Below are positions 1 to 7,535 of a DNA stretch of 7,723 bases, piece after piece (position 1 is the first letter of the stretch; the number at the start of each line of letters is the position of its first letter). Origin of the DNA: Lutibacter sp. (GTDB taxonomy: Bacteria > Bacteroidota > Bacteroidia > Flavobacteriales > Flavobacteriaceae). A program made the position numbers and the translations under genes. The notes under the pieces were generated by a model, which was given only the letters and a program-made list of their open reading frames with translations, ran no database searches and was not told where the DNA came from. The DNA is taken from contig SDWL01000113.1 of NCBI GenBank assembly GCA_004195315.1, forward strand, positions 1 through 7,723, in the 5' to 3' direction.

Positions 1-7
1 GCTTCAT
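1..7 (-). CDS. Possible start of a further minus-strand gene (partial, cut by the window edge)
   Basis: The minus strand reads ATG AAG C at 7-1, that is Met-Lys and then the window ends. The A-rich leader (AATACAAATA) and the promoter candidate at 64-95 make a real start plausible. Only two codons are visible, so no function can be proposed and the call rests wholly on context. Confidence 0.2.
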
Positions 8-63
8 TATTTGTATTAAATTAATAGTAAACCTTTTGTACTAATTAGTTTTGATTTTTTTTA

Positions 64-95
64 CAAATTTAATACTAATTCTTTTCTTCAGCCAA
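64..95 (-). promoter_or_regulatory. Candidate Bacteroidetes-type promoter for a gene leaving the left edge
   Basis: On the minus strand the sequence has TTTGG (TTG at 95-93), a 21-base spacer and TAAATTTG (71-64). This matches the Bacteroidetes TTG / TAnnTTTG pattern with its primary sigma factor; the spacing is within the tolerated range. It lies downstream of the S9 terminator and about 57 bases before an ATG at 7-5. In DNA this AT-rich, chance matches are common, so this is a candidate only. Confidence 0.35.
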
Positions 96-198
96 ATTAT
101 CATAAATACTTCAAAAGTAATTAAAGTACTAAAACTGTATTTGGTGTTAGAATTAAAAACGTAAGCTCCATTATTTTTGAACAATTAATTGAACCAAA

Positions 199-249
199 AA
201 ATGTATCGAGAATAGTTTTATCTTTTATTTTACTATTCTTGATACATTT
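199..249 (-). terminator. Rho-independent terminator after the S9 peptidase gene
   Basis: A long inverted repeat pairs ATGTATCGAGAATAG (201-215) with CTATTCTTGATACAT (233-247) with one mismatch, extended by two A-T pairs to 199-249. The loop is 17 bases and AT-rich. Read on the minus strand the stem is followed directly by TTTTT (200-196). On the plus strand no T-tract follows, so it is oriented for leftward transcription. It lies about 70 bases after the S9 stop and marks the end of the S51-S9 operon. Confidence 0.75.
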
Positions 250-319
250 ATTATTAGAATTTACAAAAAATAGCATTGTAGACGAATTACATCCATGTGT
301 AAAACCTTCTAAATTATGC

Positions 320-3112
320 TTAATTTTGAATTAATTCTAAACCTTGGTTAATTCCTTTTTCAATTGCAGGAACACCTCTTTCCATCCAAACTGGCTTTGG
401 AGCACCTTTTAAATAATAATCAAAAAATTGTGCCATTCTTATATTGAAATCTTTTCTGTTTTGAAGTTTTAATGGCCAATGTGGTTCTCCATTATAATTT
501 AAAAACCACGATGGTTTCCCCAATCTTCTTAATGCTGTAAAAAATTCTATTCCCTGATACCATGGCACGTGTCCATCAGCATCATTGTGCATAATTAGCA
601 ATGGTGTATTTATTTTATCTATAGTAAATATTGGAGAATTTTCAATATAACGTGCTGGATATTCCCAAGGCGTACCTCCTATTCTACTTTGTGTATGTTC
701 GTATTGAAACTGTCTGCTTAAACCTGTCCACCATCTAATTCCTCCATATGCACTAATCATATTTGGTACTGGCGCTCCAGATTCAGCTGCTTTAAAAATA
801 TCTGTTTTTGTTACTAAATATGCAATTTGATATCCTCCCCAACTATGACCTTGCACACCAATATTTTCTTTATCTATAAAACCTTTTTCTATAAGCGATG
901 TTATTCCTGGAATTACACAGTTATAAGCACTTTCTCCAGGATATCCTTCTCTATAAACGATATCAGGATTAAAAATTACATATCCCCGACTTGTATAAAA
1001 ACTATAATTAATTGATGATCTACCAGGAGAAGGAGCTCTGTGTGAGTTTAGTCTATCTGAACTTCTTTCATAAAAATTAACTAATAATGGGTATTTTTTA
1101 GTTGGGTCAAAATTTTCAGGTTTTACTAACATCCCTGTTAACTCAATACCATCTAATGATGTCCAATTAACCAATTCTACAGTTCCCCAGTTGTATTCAT
1201 TTTGTTGAGGGTTTGCATTACTTATTTTAGTTTGATTTTTAAAACTTACATCTGAAAAACGAATATCAGGAAACTCTTGAAAACTTTGTTGTGTAAAAAT
1301 TACATTCGTGCTATTTTTCGCTTTCATTGGCCTTGAAAATCTATATGCACCAGCAACTAATTGTTTTCCTTTGTTATTTTTAGAATTAAATTCATAATAA
1401 CCAGCATCCTTATTTAATTCATTAAACGTTGACAATAACCACTTTTTACTCCTATCAATAAATCGTTCTTCATTATCGAGTTTTATATATCTGTAAACAG
1501 TTAAATTCTCACGACCATTGGTTAGTTTTTTGCTTGTTCCATTATCAGGATTAAAACTCCAAATATCATAACGGTCATATAAAAGTAACGATTCATCATT
1601 TACCGTCCAACCAGGAGAACCGTAAGATCTTGGGTAATTAGGCGAATCATTTAATTCATCATAAAATTGTTTTCCTTTGGTAAGGGCTGTGTATTTAGCA
1701 GTAGCTATTGCATACGTAAACCAAGTACTGTCTAGAGCGTTATAACCAAAAGCATATTTACCATTAGGACTTAATCTAACACGACCTCTAATTTTTTCTA
1801 AAGCTTTCACAACAACTCCTGTATTTACATTTATAATGGCATAATCGCTCACTGATGCTCCAGTCCATTGCCTTTCTAATTCATATGGCAACGAAGTTCT
1901 TATTAAAACGTGTTCTGAATTACCCTCATTCCCAAGTTCTAAATTTGGATATACTTCTGAGGCTAATTGAACTAATTTATTGTTCTCATTAAGATGTATT
2001 GCTGCTGTGAAAGATTTTTTCTTATCTCTATCAACTTGTAATTCCTGTACGGTATACAATCTAGGCTCATTATACGTCCAAACTTCAACATTTACAATCT
2101 CTTCATCTAACAATGTAGTATCTTTTACAATTGGTGGTTTTGCCAATCCGAAATACATTTTAGTTTCATCTTTTGAAAATCGAATACTTCCGTCAGAAGA
2201 AACTCTAAAACCTTCTGGTGCTGAAACTGCATCCATTAATTTTGTAGCCTTTTCTTTACCTTCAATCCATAAAAATAATTCATTAGGTCTTACTTGTACT
2301 TTCGTAGTATCTGTATCAACAACAAATCCAAGATTTTTTCCAGTTTCACTTAAATTTAATTGAAAATATTTTGCTTTTTCAGCTTCAAATACTTGTGTTA
2401 ATTTATTATTTTCAAGATTTAGCACATAAACACCAGCTTCTATTATAGAATCTAACCCTGTAGTAGTAAATGCCAACATTTTTGCTTCTTTAGCAAACAT
2501 ATAATTAGTCACATATTTAAATGTATCCTGTTTTTTAGAAACTAAATCCCTTACAACTAAATGATTTCCACTGTCCTTCCCAACTTTTTTCACTTTCTTT
2601 TTGCCTTTTTTCTTAGCTTCAGACTTGGTTGAATCTTTTTCTTTTTTTACTAGTACAATATCTTCAAGTAAATATGCAAGAGAACCTGACCATTTTTCAG
2701 GAGTTTTATAAGATTTTATATTGCCTATTTTATCAAGGAGTTTAGTTGATAAATTATAAATTCCAATAGAATCATTTGGAAGTTTTTCTTTTTTTATTTT
2801 TTTACGTTTTAACTCTTTAATACTATCTTTCCATGGTTTTATAGTAAACAATGCAAATTCCGAGTTATATGTAAACTGCCCTTTCTCCGATCTTTCATGC
2901 TCAAAAACTACCTTAGCTTTAGAATCTTTAACTTTTAATTGACTATCTTTTTCTCCTTTTTCTAGTGAATACATCACAAAATTTCCATCATTAGAAATGG
3001 TTTGATTTTTAATGATGTTCCATATTTCATAATCTTTATGGTCTAGTACTTTTTTTTGAGCAAAAATGGTAAAAGTTATTAAAATTAAAAGTGAAGTGAA
3101 AATTGCTTTCAT
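320..3112 (-). CDS. Secreted S9 family (prolyl oligopeptidase-like) serine peptidase
   Basis: This is a 930-residue exported serine peptidase of clan SC, family S9, expected to cleave peptides in the periplasm or at the cell surface. Residues 1-18 form a signal peptide (Lys2, then a hydrophobic run ending ...TIFA before QKK). Residues of about 25-640 are the diverged N-terminal beta-propeller that gates access, and about 645-905 are the alpha/beta hydrolase domain. The catalytic triad is visible: Ser757 in GHSWGG, Asp846 in HNDADGHVP and His878 in GEPHWP. Length and layout fit the large (about 900 residue) S9 enzymes of Bacteroidetes rather than classical DPP4 or POP. Two lysine-rich stretches (about 99-110 and 154-179) interrupt the propeller. 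There is no type IX secretion C-terminal domain. The gene starts 54 bases after the S51 gene with no terminator between, so the two are probably one operon. The start is fixed by the signal peptide; there is no clear Shine-Dalgarno site. The family call is secure; the specificity is unknown. Confidence 0.95.
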   Translation of the reverse strand: MKAIFTSLLILITFTIFAQKKVLDHKDYEIWNIIKNQTISNDGNFVMYSLEKGEKDSQLKVKDSKAKVVFEHERSEKGQFTYNSEFALFTIKPWKDSIKELKRKKIKKEKLPNDSIGIYNLSTKLLDKIGNIKSYKTPEKWSGSLAYLLEDIVLVKKEKDSTKSEAKKKGKKKVKKVGKDSGNHLVVRDLVSKKQDTFKYVTNYMFAKEAKMLAFTTTGLDSIIEAGVYVLNLENNKLTQVFEAEKAKYFQLNLSETGKNLGFVVDTDTTKVQVRPNELFLWIEGKEKATKLMDAVSAPEGFRVSSDGSIRFSKDETKMYFGLAKPPIVKDTTLLDEEIVNVEVWTYNEPRLYTVQELQVDRDKKKSFTAAIHLNENNKLVQLASEVYPNLELGNEGNSEHVLIRTSLPYELERQWTGASVSDYAIINVNTGVVVKALEKIRGRVRLSPNGKYAFGYNALDSTWFTYAIATAKYTALTKGKQFYDELNDSPNYPRSYGSPGWTVNDESLLLYDRYDIWSFNPDNGTSKKLTNGRENLTVYRYIKLDNEERFIDRSKKWLLSTFNELNKDAGYYEFNSKNNKGKQLVAGAYRFSRPMKAKNSTNVIFTQQSFQEFPDIRFSDVSFKNQTKISNANPQQNEYNWGTVELVNWTSLDGIELTGMLVKPENFDPTKKYPLLVNFYERSSDRLNSHRAPSPGRSSINYSFYTSRGYVIFNPDIVYREGYPGESAYNCVIPGITSLIEKGFIDKENIGVQGHSWGGYQIAYLVTKTDIFKAAESGAPVPNMISAYGGIRWWTGLSRQFQYEHTQSRIGGTPWEYPARYIENSPIFTIDKINTPLLIMHNDADGHVPWYQGIEFFTALRRLGKPSWFLNYNGEPHWPLKLQNRKDFNIRMAQFFDYYLKGAPKPVWMERGVPAIEKGINQGLELIQN

Positions 3113-3166
3113 ATTATTGGTTTTGGTTTGTTGATATTGGCACTGTTTTATATTGATACAGTAAAA

Positions 3167-4069
3167 TTAATTATTTTTTGAAGTAATTACTCTTCTATTT
3201 TTTAAATCGTATTGATTTCCTTCTTTTAATAAATAAAATTCTCTACTCCCTTTTGGTAATTTATAAATAGTATCTCTTTCTGCAGACCAACGTGTTCCAT
3301 CATACATTGCGACATAGCTTTCTCCAAAAACGCTAAATATATCTCCTTTTACTATTATCCCGGTATTTTCATCTAGCCCTATCCCTAATAATTCTGGTTT
3401 ATTGTCCAATATTTCAAACATATCAAATTGTCTATTTCTTGCAAATAAATGTTGATCAATAGCAACATTTGTTAGAAAATTTAACCCTTCTTCGTGATCT
3501 CCCATCATAAGTGTATTACCTTTTGAATCACCCCTAGCCAAATAGGAACCTTGAATAGTTGCACCTGCTGAACTACCTGCAATTACACCACCACGTTCTA
3601 ACAAATCTTGAAACGCTTTATGAGTTTTTGTATTTAAGTAAGAATCTGCATGTCTCCATTGTCTTCCACCGCTAAACCACACTCCAACTGCTTTCTCAAT
3701 TGTTTCAATAAATTTTTTTGTGCTTGCTTCTTCTGGATTTCTCGTATGTAATACAGTCACATTTGTAAAACCCTTTTTAATATAAGATTGTTTAAATTTT
3801 TCCAAAAACTCGTCACTTAACCTATCGCTAGATATAGCCGTTGGAATTACAATAATTGGCGCATCTGGACCGCCTACTAAATCCATAAATTTTGTATAAA
3901 ATATATCCGAAGCTGCTCCTCCAATAATTAATAATGTTCCATTTTCTGGACCATTAGTGACAACATTATTGCTTTTTACTTCTGCTGGAAGTAGCTTATT
4001 TTCTGAAGGAGTAGAACATCCAAAGAGTACTATAAAACTTAAAAGAAGAAATAGTATTTTTTTTATCAT
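3167..4069 (-). CDS. Cyanophycinase-like lipoprotein (peptidase family S51)
   Basis: This is a serine exopeptidase-like protein of family S51 (cyanophycinase / dipeptidase E fold, class I glutamine-amidotransferase-like). The family hydrolyses beta-Asp-Arg dipeptides from cyanophycin or N-terminal Asp dipeptides. From the ATG at 4069 it has 300 residues. Residues 1-18 are a lipoprotein signal (MIKK, hydrophobic core, LFGC with Cys18), so the protein should be membrane-anchored outside the cytoplasm. Family motifs are SGGRQ (Gln137), the nucleophile elbow AGSSAGA (Ser167), DQH (His207) followed by RNR (Arg211, Arg213), and GIGLDENT (Glu234). The frame stays open to an ATG at 4105, which would add 12 residues (MYRFVKTKRLIK). 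I prefer 4069 because it gives a standard-length lipoprotein signal and has an A-rich leader (AAAA directly upstream). A third arginine after the DQH motif, expected in true cyanophycinases, appears to be Asp216, so cyanophycin itself may not be the substrate. It lies upstream of, and probably co-transcribed with, the S9 peptidase gene. Confidence 0.9.
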   Translation of the reverse strand: MIKKILFLLLSFIVLFGCSTPSENKLLPAEVKSNNVVTNGPENGTLLIIGGAASDIFYTKFMDLVGGPDAPIIVIPTAISSDRLSDEFLEKFKQSYIKKGFTNVTVLHTRNPEEASTKKFIETIEKAVGVWFSGGRQWRHADSYLNTKTHKAFQDLLERGGVIAGSSAGATIQGSYLARGDSKGNTLMMGDHEEGLNFLTNVAIDQHLFARNRQFDMFEILDNKPELLGIGLDENTGIIVKGDIFSVFGESYVAMYDGTRWSAERDTIYKLPKGSREFYLLKEGNQYDLKNRRVITSKNN

Positions 4070-4226
4070 TTTTATCAATCTTTTGGTTTTAACAAATCTA
4101 TACATGCTATAAAATCAATTAATTATATGTTATAAATTCAAAAAATTAAATATAATCTATCACCTCTTCAAATATGTTAATAATTTGATAAAATTAACTG
4201 GTATTTATTATTTAGAGTAGTTCTAA

Positions 4227-4240
4227 ATTTAACGTTAAAT
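4227..4240. promoter_or_regulatory. 14-bp perfect palindrome upstream of the S51-S9 operon
   Basis: ATTTAACGTTAAAT is a perfect palindrome lying between the terminator and the S51 gene, about 160 bases before the preferred start at 4069. Its core AACGTTAA recurs at 7702-7709, about 167 bases before the propeller gene start. It could be an operator for a dimeric regulator shared by both units, or a chance AT-rich palindrome. No regulator gene is in the window. Confidence 0.2.
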
Positions 4241-4242
4241 GC

Positions 4243-4285
4243 AAAAACTGATAAGGTACTTCTTGAAAGCATCTTATCAGTTTTT
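4243..4285 (-). terminator. Rho-independent terminator after the propeller gene (bidirectional)
   Basis: A 13-bp perfect stem pairs AAAAACTGATAAG (4243-4255) with CTTATCAGTTTTT (4273-4285). It extends by a G-U and a U-A pair, and the loop holds a further 3-bp CTT/AAG pairing. On the minus strand the hairpin is followed by TTTTT, 25 bases after the propeller gene stop. The plus strand also ends in six T, so it could act in both directions. It separates the propeller gene from the S51-S9 unit. Confidence 0.85.
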
Positions 4286-4309
4286 TATTAAACTAAATAG
4301 ACAGTAAGT

Positions 4310-6895
4310 CTAATTATTAAAACCTCTTCCAGGTGTATAGGGAGCATCTTTTTCATTCAATAAAAGTTCTAATTTTTTCATATCTTCAGAATAAAGTTTA
4401 TCAACCTTTTCTTTGATAGGAATAAATTCTTCTTTGCCTATTTCAAAACTATCCATATGAGTTTTGGTAGGTGCAGATGTCGAATATTTTTGTTCGTACA
4501 TAATACTACCAACTCTATTTGCCGGTGTAGGAATTTGATCTATGTCAAGTTTCCTTTTAACAGAATCTCCACGTAACAGCTTATTAATTTCTTTTATTTT
4601 CAATTCAATATCATAAACGAATTTTGATAATTCCCCCATTGGTTCTTCAGAAAGCTTAATTGCCTCTTTTATATACTTAATTTTAGTATTCATTTCTCGA
4701 AGCATGGTTTGACTAACTTGAATTTCTGCTGAAAGCGCAGCGACTTCTCTTTGAAATGCTACTTTCTCTTTTCTATCATTTGCAGGCATTAATGTATTAT
4801 CAAGAGCTTTAACATTAAATGATACTGGTTCAACTAAAGGTTCCATAACTCCATTTTTATATAAATGAGCTTCAACTGTATATTTACCTGGATTTATAAG
4901 TGAGCCTTCTTTTTTACCACTAAAAGGATTGTAAAATTTTGGTTTACTAAAATCAACTGGATTTTGATACGAATACCTTAAATCCCAATTAAATCTTTGT
5001 ACACCTTCAACTGCTTTTTTAAATTCCTTTTTCAAAACGTTACCGCTACTATCTTTAAATGTAAAAACCAATTGAGGGGCAACATCTTCCATTTCAACCT
5101 TCAAAGCGTCATAATTTGGGTAAGGTGTATCTTTCTTATCTTTTATAAGATTTTTTTCACCCTTTTGACGTATCTCTTTTGGAGATTCATATTTTTCATT
5201 ATAATAAAAAGTAATAATTGCTTCGGGGCCTAAATTTGGTGCAGTAAAAAAATTATCTCCTTGAAATGATTTCCCAGGTAATCCTAATGGTGTACTTTTC
5301 TCCCACATTAAAGCATCACGAATTGGGTAAATAATAGCTTTCTCAGCAGGTTTTACATTTTCAATATTTCTTAAAGATGAATAATCATCTAACACATAAA
5401 AACCTCTACCAAAAGTTCCTAAAACAAGATCATTTTCTCTTTGTTGAATTGCAATATCTCTTACAGCAATAGTTGGAATACCTGTATCAAGTTTTTTCCA
5501 GTTTTGACCTGCATTAGGTGAAAAGAAAGCTCCGAACTCTGTACCACAAAAAATTAAATTTTCATCTATATGATCTTCTTCAAAACCGTAAACACTACCT
5601 CTTATTGGTAAGTTATTGCTAATATTAACCCAAGTTTGCCCTTTGTCTGTAGATTTAAAAATATACGGTTTAAAATCACCATATTTATGATGATTAAAAG
5701 CAGCATACATTACTTTTACATTATGTTGTGATAAATAAACATTGTTTACATACGTTAGTTTAGGTACACCTGATATATTATCAACTTTTCTCCAAGTTTC
5801 ACCACCATTTTCTGTAATTTGAATCAATCCATCATCTGTTCCAGCAATAATAAGATTTTTATCAATCGGAGATTCTGCTAATGATACAACGGCTCCATAA
5901 AGTGATGTTGATCCATTTTTTGAAACTGCATCTATACTTACAACTCTATCATAAACTTTAAGTGTATTTCTATCTATTTGACGCGATAAATCTTCACTTA
6001 TAACTTCCCAACTATTACCATAATCTACGGATCTAAACACTTTATTAGCTGCAAAATAGATACCTCCTTTAATATGTTTACTAACAGTTAAAGGTGCATC
6101 CCAATTCCATACATAAGCGTTTTCACCCTTTCTTTCTTTGGGTTGAATACCTACTTCTTCTCCACTTTTTTTATCAAATCTAACTAATACACCGTGTTGA
6201 GATTGTGCATACACAATATTAGAATCATATGGATCTACCTGTGATTCAAATCCATCACCACCATGGGTAATAAACCAATCTTGATTGGTAATTCCGTGAT
6301 CAGTAATAACTCTAGAAGGTCCTCCAATACTAAAGTTATCTTGAGTTCCACCATATATATTATAAAAAGGAAGTTCATTATCTAGCGCAACTTTATAAAA
6401 TTGAGTAACAGGAATATTTTCTTTAAAATCCCAATTATTTGCTGAATCAAAGGTTTCATAAACACCTCCATCAGAACCCACAAGCCAATGTTTAGGGTTA
6501 GAAGGATTAATCCACATACTATGGTTATCTATATGTTTATAATCTTCTCCTACAATTTTAAATGTTTTCCCACCATCATGAGAAACAGTCATCCAATTAT
6601 TTAAAGAATACACTGTATTAACATCTATTGGGTCAGCAATAATTTCTTGATAATAATTACCACTAGTAACATGGTCACTTCTTTTTTCCCAACTTGCACC
6701 TCTATTAGTTGTTCTATAAAAACCACCTTTTCCTTCAGCAGCTTCAACTATTGCATAAATATATTCAGGATTTGCAGGTGAAATTGTTAAACCAATTCTA
6801 CCCGTCAGTACTTTTATGCATTCCTGAACCAGGACCACCACTAACGTACGTGAATACATGCCTTCTGCGTTGAAATGTTGAAGCGTACAATACAT
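4310..6895 (-). CDS. C-terminal fragment of the Asp-box propeller protein
   Basis: This open frame is 861 codons long from an ATG at 6895, but its first 31 codons (6895-6803) are the wrong frame of the upstream fragment and do not resemble the family; genuine sequence begins at Gly32 (6802). It has no signal peptide of its own, so it would not be exported if made alone. Asp-boxes are at 62-69 (TTNRGASW), 105-112 (SHDGGKTF), 289-296 (SVDYGNSW), 361-368 (TENGGETW), 415-422 (STDKGQTW) and 459-466 (SPNAGQNW). The family hallmark GTFGRGFYVLDDYSSLR is at 493-509. Residues about 600-700 look like a beta-sandwich (WDLRY, PGKYTV). Residues about 705-790 are charged and probably helical or coiled-coil, and the chain ends PYTPGRGFNN. 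The stop is TAG at 4312-4310. No second inactivating mutation is visible. Confidence 0.85.
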   Translation of the reverse strand: MYCTLQHFNAEGMYSRTLVVVLVQECIKVLTGRIGLTISPANPEYIYAIVEAAEGKGGFYRTTNRGASWEKRSDHVTSGNYYQEIIADPIDVNTVYSLNNWMTVSHDGGKTFKIVGEDYKHIDNHSMWINPSNPKHWLVGSDGGVYETFDSANNWDFKENIPVTQFYKVALDNELPFYNIYGGTQDNFSIGGPSRVITDHGITNQDWFITHGGDGFESQVDPYDSNIVYAQSQHGVLVRFDKKSGEEVGIQPKERKGENAYVWNWDAPLTVSKHIKGGIYFAANKVFRSVDYGNSWEVISEDLSRQIDRNTLKVYDRVVSIDAVSKNGSTSLYGAVVSLAESPIDKNLIIAGTDDGLIQITENGGETWRKVDNISGVPKLTYVNNVYLSQHNVKVMYAAFNHHKYGDFKPYIFKSTDKGQTWVNISNNLPIRGSVYGFEEDHIDENLIFCGTEFGAFFSPNAGQNWKKLDTGIPTIAVRDIAIQQRENDLVLGTFGRGFYVLDDYSSLRNIENVKPAEKAIIYPIRDALMWEKSTPLGLPGKSFQGDNFFTAPNLGPEAIITFYYNEKYESPKEIRQKGEKNLIKDKKDTPYPNYDALKVEMEDVAPQLVFTFKDSSGNVLKKEFKKAVEGVQRFNWDLRYSYQNPVDFSKPKFYNPFSGKKEGSLINPGKYTVEAHLYKNGVMEPLVEPVSFNVKALDNTLMPANDRKEKVAFQREVAALSAEIQVSQTMLREMNTKIKYIKEAIKLSEEPMGELSKFVYDIELKIKEINKLLRGDSVKRKLDIDQIPTPANRVGSIMYEQKYSTSAPTKTHMDSFEIGKEEFIPIKEKVDKLYSEDMKKLELLLNEKDAPYTPGRGFNN

Positions 6896-7535
6896 CTGAA
6901 TCTCTAGGATCCATTAGTATATCATTTACTCCTGTATGTTCATCAACTTCTAGTACAGAATTCCAACTTTCTCCTCCGTTAGTAGATTTATACAATCCTC
7001 TATCACCACCTTTACTCCATAAAGGTCCAATTGCAGCAACATAAATTATGTCAGAATTTTCTGGGTCTATTATTATTTTCCCTATATGTTCTGAGTTTTT
7101 CAAACCCATATGAGTCCAAGATGAACCACCATCATTAGATTTGTAAACTCCATCTCCATACCCAACAGAACGCTGATTATTATTTTCACCAGTACCAACC
7201 CAAATAATATTCGAATTATTAGGATCCATAGTAACACAGCCAATAGAATAAGAGCCCTCTTTGTCAAATATTGGTGTATAAGAGACTCCTGCATTTACAG
7301 TTTTCCAAACCCCACCAGCAGATGTAGCTACATAATATTCAAATATATTGTTTGAATTTACAGCAATATCAGATATTCTACCAGAAGTAAGTGCTGGCCC
7401 AATGCTTCTCCATTTAAGGCCATCTAAATTGATATTCTCTAATGGTTGCTTTACTTCTTTTTTGTTTTTTTGAGCTTGAATAAAATGTACACTAAGTAAC
7501 ATTATTACAAACGTAAGAATGGTTAATTTTTTCAT
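6798..7535 (-). CDS. N-terminal fragment of the Asp-box propeller protein (signal peptide and first blades)
   Basis: This 245-residue fragment begins with a clear signal peptide (MKKLTILTFVIMLLSVHFIQAQ, cleavage probably after about residue 20-22), which sets the start at 7535. A typical opening of the family follows (WRSIGPALTSGRISDIAV, 42-59). Asp-box repeats are visible: a degenerate TVNAGVSY at 79-86, SNDGGSSW at 133-140, STNGGESW at 184-191, and a fourth cut off after STDG at 242-245. Each follows a strand ending in VWK, VYK or LYK, as expected for propeller blades. The TAG at 6800-6798 arises directly at the junction and is not a natural C-terminus. If translated, it would be an exported partial propeller that probably does not fold stably. 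No Shine-Dalgarno site is evident; the leader is AT-rich. Confidence 0.85.
   Translation of the reverse strand: MKKLTILTFVIMLLSVHFIQAQKNKKEVKQPLENINLDGLKWRSIGPALTSGRISDIAVNSNNIFEYYVATSAGGVWKTVNAGVSYTPIFDKEGSYSIGCVTMDPNNSNIIWVGTGENNNQRSVGYGDGVYKSNDGGSSWTHMGLKNSEHIGKIIIDPENSDIIYVAAIGPLWSKGGDRGLYKSTNGGESWNSVLEVDEHTGVNDILMDPRDSDVLYASTFQRRRHVFTYVSGGPGSGMHKSTDG

Larger units (their letters stand above)
8..319. other. Intergenic region left of the S9 gene
   Basis: These 312 bases are very AT-rich and have stops in all frames, with no credible coding sequence. They hold the S9 terminator (199-249) and, nearer the left edge, a candidate minus-strand promoter (64-95). I see nothing that supports a tRNA or a structured RNA in the rest. 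Confidence 0.6.
4310..7535 (-). pseudogene. Asp-box beta-propeller (VPS10/sortilin-like 'glycosyl hydrolase') gene, split by an internal frameshifting deletion
   Basis: Two open frames together read as one exported protein of the VPS10/BNR-repeat group that is common in Bacteroidetes and often labelled 'glycosyl hydrolase'; no catalytic activity is established for it. The first frame (7535-6798) ends inside an Asp-box: GSGMHKSTDG and then TAG. The family continues from ...GRIGLTISPANPEYIYAIVEA, which is encoded in another frame from 6802. From memory of the family, about 17 codons (the rest of the Asp-box, GxTW, plus a short loop) are missing between the two. The lost length must be 3n-1 bases, about 50, which shifts the frame. 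Outside the junction both parts stay open for about 245 and 830 codons and keep family features, so the damage is recent or an assembly error. An intact product would be about 1,090 residues, the usual size. The terminator at 4243-4285 follows the gene. Confidence 0.8.

Noticed and set aside
827..1015. Plus-strand open frame of 62 codons opposite the S9 catalytic domain
   Set aside because: It is antisense to strongly conserved catalytic sequence and has no coding character of its own.
1980..2363. Plus-strand open frame of 127 codons
   Set aside because: It lies wholly antisense to the S9 peptidase gene, has low-complexity Ser/Phe/Thr content and no family resemblance; it is a shadow frame.
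3142..3162. ACTGT...ACAGT inverted repeat between the S51 and S9 genes
   Set aside because: Only 5 bp of stem with an 11-base loop and no G-C-rich core; too weak for a terminator or attenuator.
4169..4176. CATATTTG on the minus strand as a -7 element for the S51 operon
   Set aside because: It matches seven of eight consensus bases, counting the two free ones, but no TTG lies at the required upstream spacing.
4997..5233. Plus-strand open frame of 78 codons, rich in Phe and Ile, resembling a membrane protein
   Set aside because: The hydrophobic look comes from reading the complement of Lys/Asn-rich codons in the propeller gene; there is no independent support.
6798..6895. Overlap of the two propeller frames as a programmed frameshift site
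   Set aside because: There is no slippery heptamer at the junction, and conserved residues are missing as well as the frame being changed, which points to a deletion.
7100..7294. Minus-strand open frame of 64 codons inside the propeller gene
   Set aside because: It is an alternate frame of a region encoding clear Asp-box repeats.
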